This document shows, one piece after another, positions 7,192-8,873 of a stretch of DNA of 8,873 nucleotides. The translations under genes were made by a program, and so were the position numbers. Each line of letters starts with the position of its first letter. Position 1 is the first letter of the stretch. This DNA comes from an uncultured Bacilli bacterium (lineage in GTDB: Bacteria; Bacillota_I; Bacilli_A; RF39; UBA660), in the NCBI GenBank assembly GCA_944359595.1, contig CALVSV010000155.1:1-8873 (forward strand), given 5' to 3'. The notes under the pieces were generated by a model. That model worked only from the letters and a program-made list of their open reading frames with translations, had not been told where the DNA came from and searched no databases.

Positions 7192-8628
7192 ATTATCAGT
7201 ATTATAATAGTAATTTATTTTATATTTATTATTAATATTATTTAAATATAGTTTTAATTCATCACTTTCTTTTTTTCCAGCATCATGACCTGGATATACA
7301 ACTATTAAAATCATACCCTTATTATTAAGTAGTTTTAAGCTATCATCAATAGCTTTAATAGTTGTATTAAAATTAGTTGTAATATTTTTATTACCACCTG
7401 GTAAATAACCTAAATTAAATATTATTAAACTAATTTTTTTATTATAATCTTTTAATATATTATAAATATTTTCATGACCTACATTAAATAATTTATAATT
7501 AGTAATATTATTATAATCTAATAATTTTTTAGTATTATTAATAGCTATATCTTGTATATCAAAACCAAATAAGTATCCAGCCTTAACATAATTAGATAAA
7601 TTTAATATATCGTATCCATTACCAACAGTTGCATCAACTACTATATCATTATATTTAACAAATTTATCTATTATAGCTCTTTCTTTATTAAGTATACTTC
7701 TATTAAATCCTTGAAAACTATTTCTTCTTCTTAATTCTTTATCTATATCGTTTAAAATTACAAATTTTTTAGTTAACCATTTAGGCTCTACTAAATCATC
7801 AATATTAGGATCTCCTGTCAATCTATGAATAACTATATCTTCATGTAAATACTCTAATTGATCACAAACTATATCAACATATTCTTCTTTAGTAAGTACA
7901 TGAAATTTTTCTTTTAAATATAGTTTTTCCATAGCAGTATCACGAAGTATATGTAACATATGAATTTTTATACCATCAATTTTTATATCATTTAAATGTT
8001 TAGCAGTTTCAATCATCATATCTTTTGTTTCATATGGAAGTCCATTTATTATATGGGCAACAACTCTTATATTTCTTTTTTTTAGTTTTTTAACCATATC
8101 ATCAAAACATTTTAAATCGTGGCATCTATTTATAAGTTTTGATGTTTTATCATGTATTGTCTGTAATCCTAATTCTATAGTTAGATAACATTTTTTATTT
8201 AATTCTTCTAAATAATCCAAAACCTCATCACTAATAGAATCGGGTCTAGTAGAAATAGATAATCCCACCACATCTTTTATATTAAGTATAGACTCATATT
8301 TTTCTTTTAATATATTTAATGGTGCATAAGTATTAGTATTTGCTTGAAAATAACCAATATATTTACAATTTTTCCATTTCTTATCAATATTTTTCTTAAT
8401 ATCATAAAATTGTTCTACTAAATTTTGTTCTTTATTACCAGCAAAATCCCCACTACCTAGCTTAGAACAATATATACATCCACCATATCCAACCATACCA
8501 TCGATATTAGGGCAAGTAAAACCTCCATTTAAGCTTATTTTAGCTATTTTACAACCAAATTCTTTGTTATATTCATAATCTAATGTATGATATCTTTTAT
8601 TATTATAATTATATTTAAATAAGTTCAT
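7156..8628 (-). CDS. mnmL-mnmM: MnmL-MnmM fusion: radical SAM enzyme plus tRNA methyltransferase
   Basis: This 490-residue protein joins two enzymes that are separate, adjacent genes in Bacillus subtilis (ytqA and ytqB). The N-terminal part (1 to about 305) is a YtqA/YhcC-type radical SAM protein: GGFTCPNIDG, then the iron-sulfur Cys set C39, C51, C54, and ISTRPDSI. The C-terminal part (about 310-490) is a YtqB-type SAM methyltransferase: DATVGNGYD (332-340), FNLGYLPGG (404-412) and YPGHDAG (from 445). MnmL acts on the cmnm5 group of wobble uridine on the way to nm5, and MnmM methylates nm5(s2)U to mnm5(s2)U, in bacteria without MnmC. ATG 8628 is chosen because GGAG (8641-8638) lies nine bases upstream; an in-frame TTG at 8634 is only three bases from it. 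The 3' end overlaps the convergent surface gene by 17 bp. Both halves look catalytically complete. Confidence 0.88.
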   Translation of the reverse strand: MNLFKYNYNNKRYHTLDYEYNKEFGCKIAKISLNGGFTCPNIDGMVGYGGCIYCSKLGSGDFAGNKEQNLVEQFYDIKKNIDKKWKNCKYIGYFQANTNTYAPLNILKEKYESILNIKDVVGLSISTRPDSISDEVLDYLEELNKKCYLTIELGLQTIHDKTSKLINRCHDLKCFDDMVKKLKKRNIRVVAHIINGLPYETKDMMIETAKHLNDIKIDGIKIHMLHILRDTAMEKLYLKEKFHVLTKEEYVDIVCDQLEYLHEDIVIHRLTGDPNIDDLVEPKWLTKKFVILNDIDKELRRRNSFQGFNRSILNKERAIIDKFVKYNDIVVDATVGNGYDILNLSNYVKAGYLFGFDIQDIAINNTKKLLDYNNITNYKLFNVGHENIYNILKDYNKKISLIIFNLGYLPGGNKNITTNFNTTIKAIDDSLKLLNNKGMILIVVYPGHDAGKKESDELKLYLNNINNKYKINYYYNTDNVIAPYLISIQQ

Positions 8629-8656
8629 AAACAATTACTCCTTAAAACTAATAATA

Positions 8657-8684
8657 ATTTTACCACTTTTATTATAATAATCAA
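8657..8684 (-). promoter_or_regulatory. Promoter of mnmL-mnmM
   Basis: On the minus strand TTGATT (8684-8679), 16 bases, then TAAAAT (8662-8657) preceded by TGG (extended -10). The start near 8650 gives a short leader of about 20 bases that carries the AAGGAG ribosome site. Confidence 0.5.
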
Positions 8685-8702
8685 CAAATAATTAATATTA
8701 TA

Positions 8703-8731
8703 TTGTAAAAAATATATAAAAATGATAATAT
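8703..8731 (+). promoter_or_regulatory. Promoter (extended -10) before leader RNA copy 2
   Basis: TTGTAA (8703-8708), 17 bases, then TAATAT (8726-8731) preceded by TGA; predicted start G8738. It has the same layout and nearly the same sequence as 1314-1349, including an ATGTAG at the predicted start. Confidence 0.6.
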
Positions 8732-8760
8732 TTAAATGTAGGGTATACTTGTACCAAAAA

Positions 8761-8833
8761 TATAAAATAAGCCCTCTCGCGAACATATGTTCGCGGGTGG
8801 AGGTTATGCTTACCAACCTTTGCTTATTTTATA
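8761..8833 (+). ncRNA. Structured 5' leader RNA, copy 2 (unrecognised class)
   Basis: P1 is TATAAAATAAGC (8761-8772) with GCTTATTTTATA (8822-8833), 12 perfect pairs. P2 is the perfect palindrome CGCGAACATATGTTCGCG (8778-8795). P3 is GGTT (8802-8805) with AACC (8815-8818), and its region holds TTATGCTTA. Compared with copy 1 at 1361, a C-G pair in P1 is U-A, an A-U pair in P2 is G-C, and a G-C pair in P3 is U-A, so pairing is kept while sequence changes. An AAGGAG site and ATG follow. Confidence 0.65.
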
Positions 8834-8856
8834 AAAATAAAGGAGTCATGGTTAGT

Positions 8857-8873
8857 ATGAAAAATAAAGGATT
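8857..8873 (+). CDS. 5' end of a gene under leader RNA copy 2, probably a third surface-protein paralogue (partial)
   Basis: Only MKNKG and part of the next codon are in the window. ATG 8857 lies 11 bases after GGAG (8842-8845). An in-frame ATG at 8848 is only two bases from that site and is less likely. The identity is inferred entirely from the promoter and leader cassette, which matches the one in front of the surface protein at 1469. The Lys/Asn-rich start agrees with that family but proves nothing. Confidence 0.4.

Noticed and set aside
8625..8816. 63-residue minus-strand reading frame opposite leader RNA copy 2
   Set aside because: It covers the mnmLM promoter and the leader and shows no similarity to the equal-length frame opposite copy 1, so the matching length is chance.
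8761..8833. Twister or other self-cleaving ribozyme
   Set aside because: AAGCC, GGGG and UAAUGC fragments recall twister, but the conserved core order and loop contacts cannot be lined up in either copy.

Overview
The window is very AT-rich and uses the standard bacterial code: all long reading frames end at TAA and none needs TGA read as Trp. Shine-Dalgarno sites are GGAG-type. Together with a SpoIVB-family peptidase and a MnmL/MnmM-type tRNA modification protein, this points to an uncultivated low-GC Bacillota (Bacilli or Clostridia, gut-type lineages being the nearest impression), probably a spore former or a descendant of one. This assignment is inference; there is no rRNA or other marker in the window.

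Layout. At the left edge is the 5' end of a minus-strand gene with its own promoter, probably a DUF4143-type AAA ATPase. Next comes a minus-strand spoIVB-like serine peptidase whose terminator stem overlaps its own last codons. From about 1314 a plus-strand promoter and structured leader RNA precede a TasA/camelysin-like surface protein gene, which is interrupted by an in-frame TAA at 2648 and continues recognisably to 2866. A strong bidirectional terminator separates it from a convergent P2-type cation-pumping ATPase (2894-5494, minus). Divergent from the ATPase is a complete 503-residue paralogue of the surface protein (5661-7172). It overlaps tail-to-tail by 17 bp with a minus-strand fusion of MnmL and MnmM, which together finish the mnm5(s2)U wobble modification. 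At the right edge a second copy of the promoter and leader RNA cassette precedes the first codons of another gene, by inference a third surface-protein paralogue.

How they fit together. The window is a dispersed family of SipW-type secreted or anchored beta-rich surface proteins (one broken, one intact, one just starting) with housekeeping genes between them (peptidase, ion pump, tRNA modification). No SipW signal peptidase, sortase or phage/transposon gene is present.

The most notable signal is the leader RNA found twice (about 1361-1446 and 8761-8833). Three predicted helices are preserved by compensatory base changes, the promoters in front are alike, and a conserved UAUGCUUA-type loop could pair with the 5' strand of the closing helix. 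I do not recognise it as a known riboswitch class. Other points worth a look are the Na,K-ATPase-like Asp pair in M6 of the pump, the mnmL-mnmM fusion, the nonsense-interrupted surface gene, and a 14-bp hairpin formed inside two overlapping gene ends.
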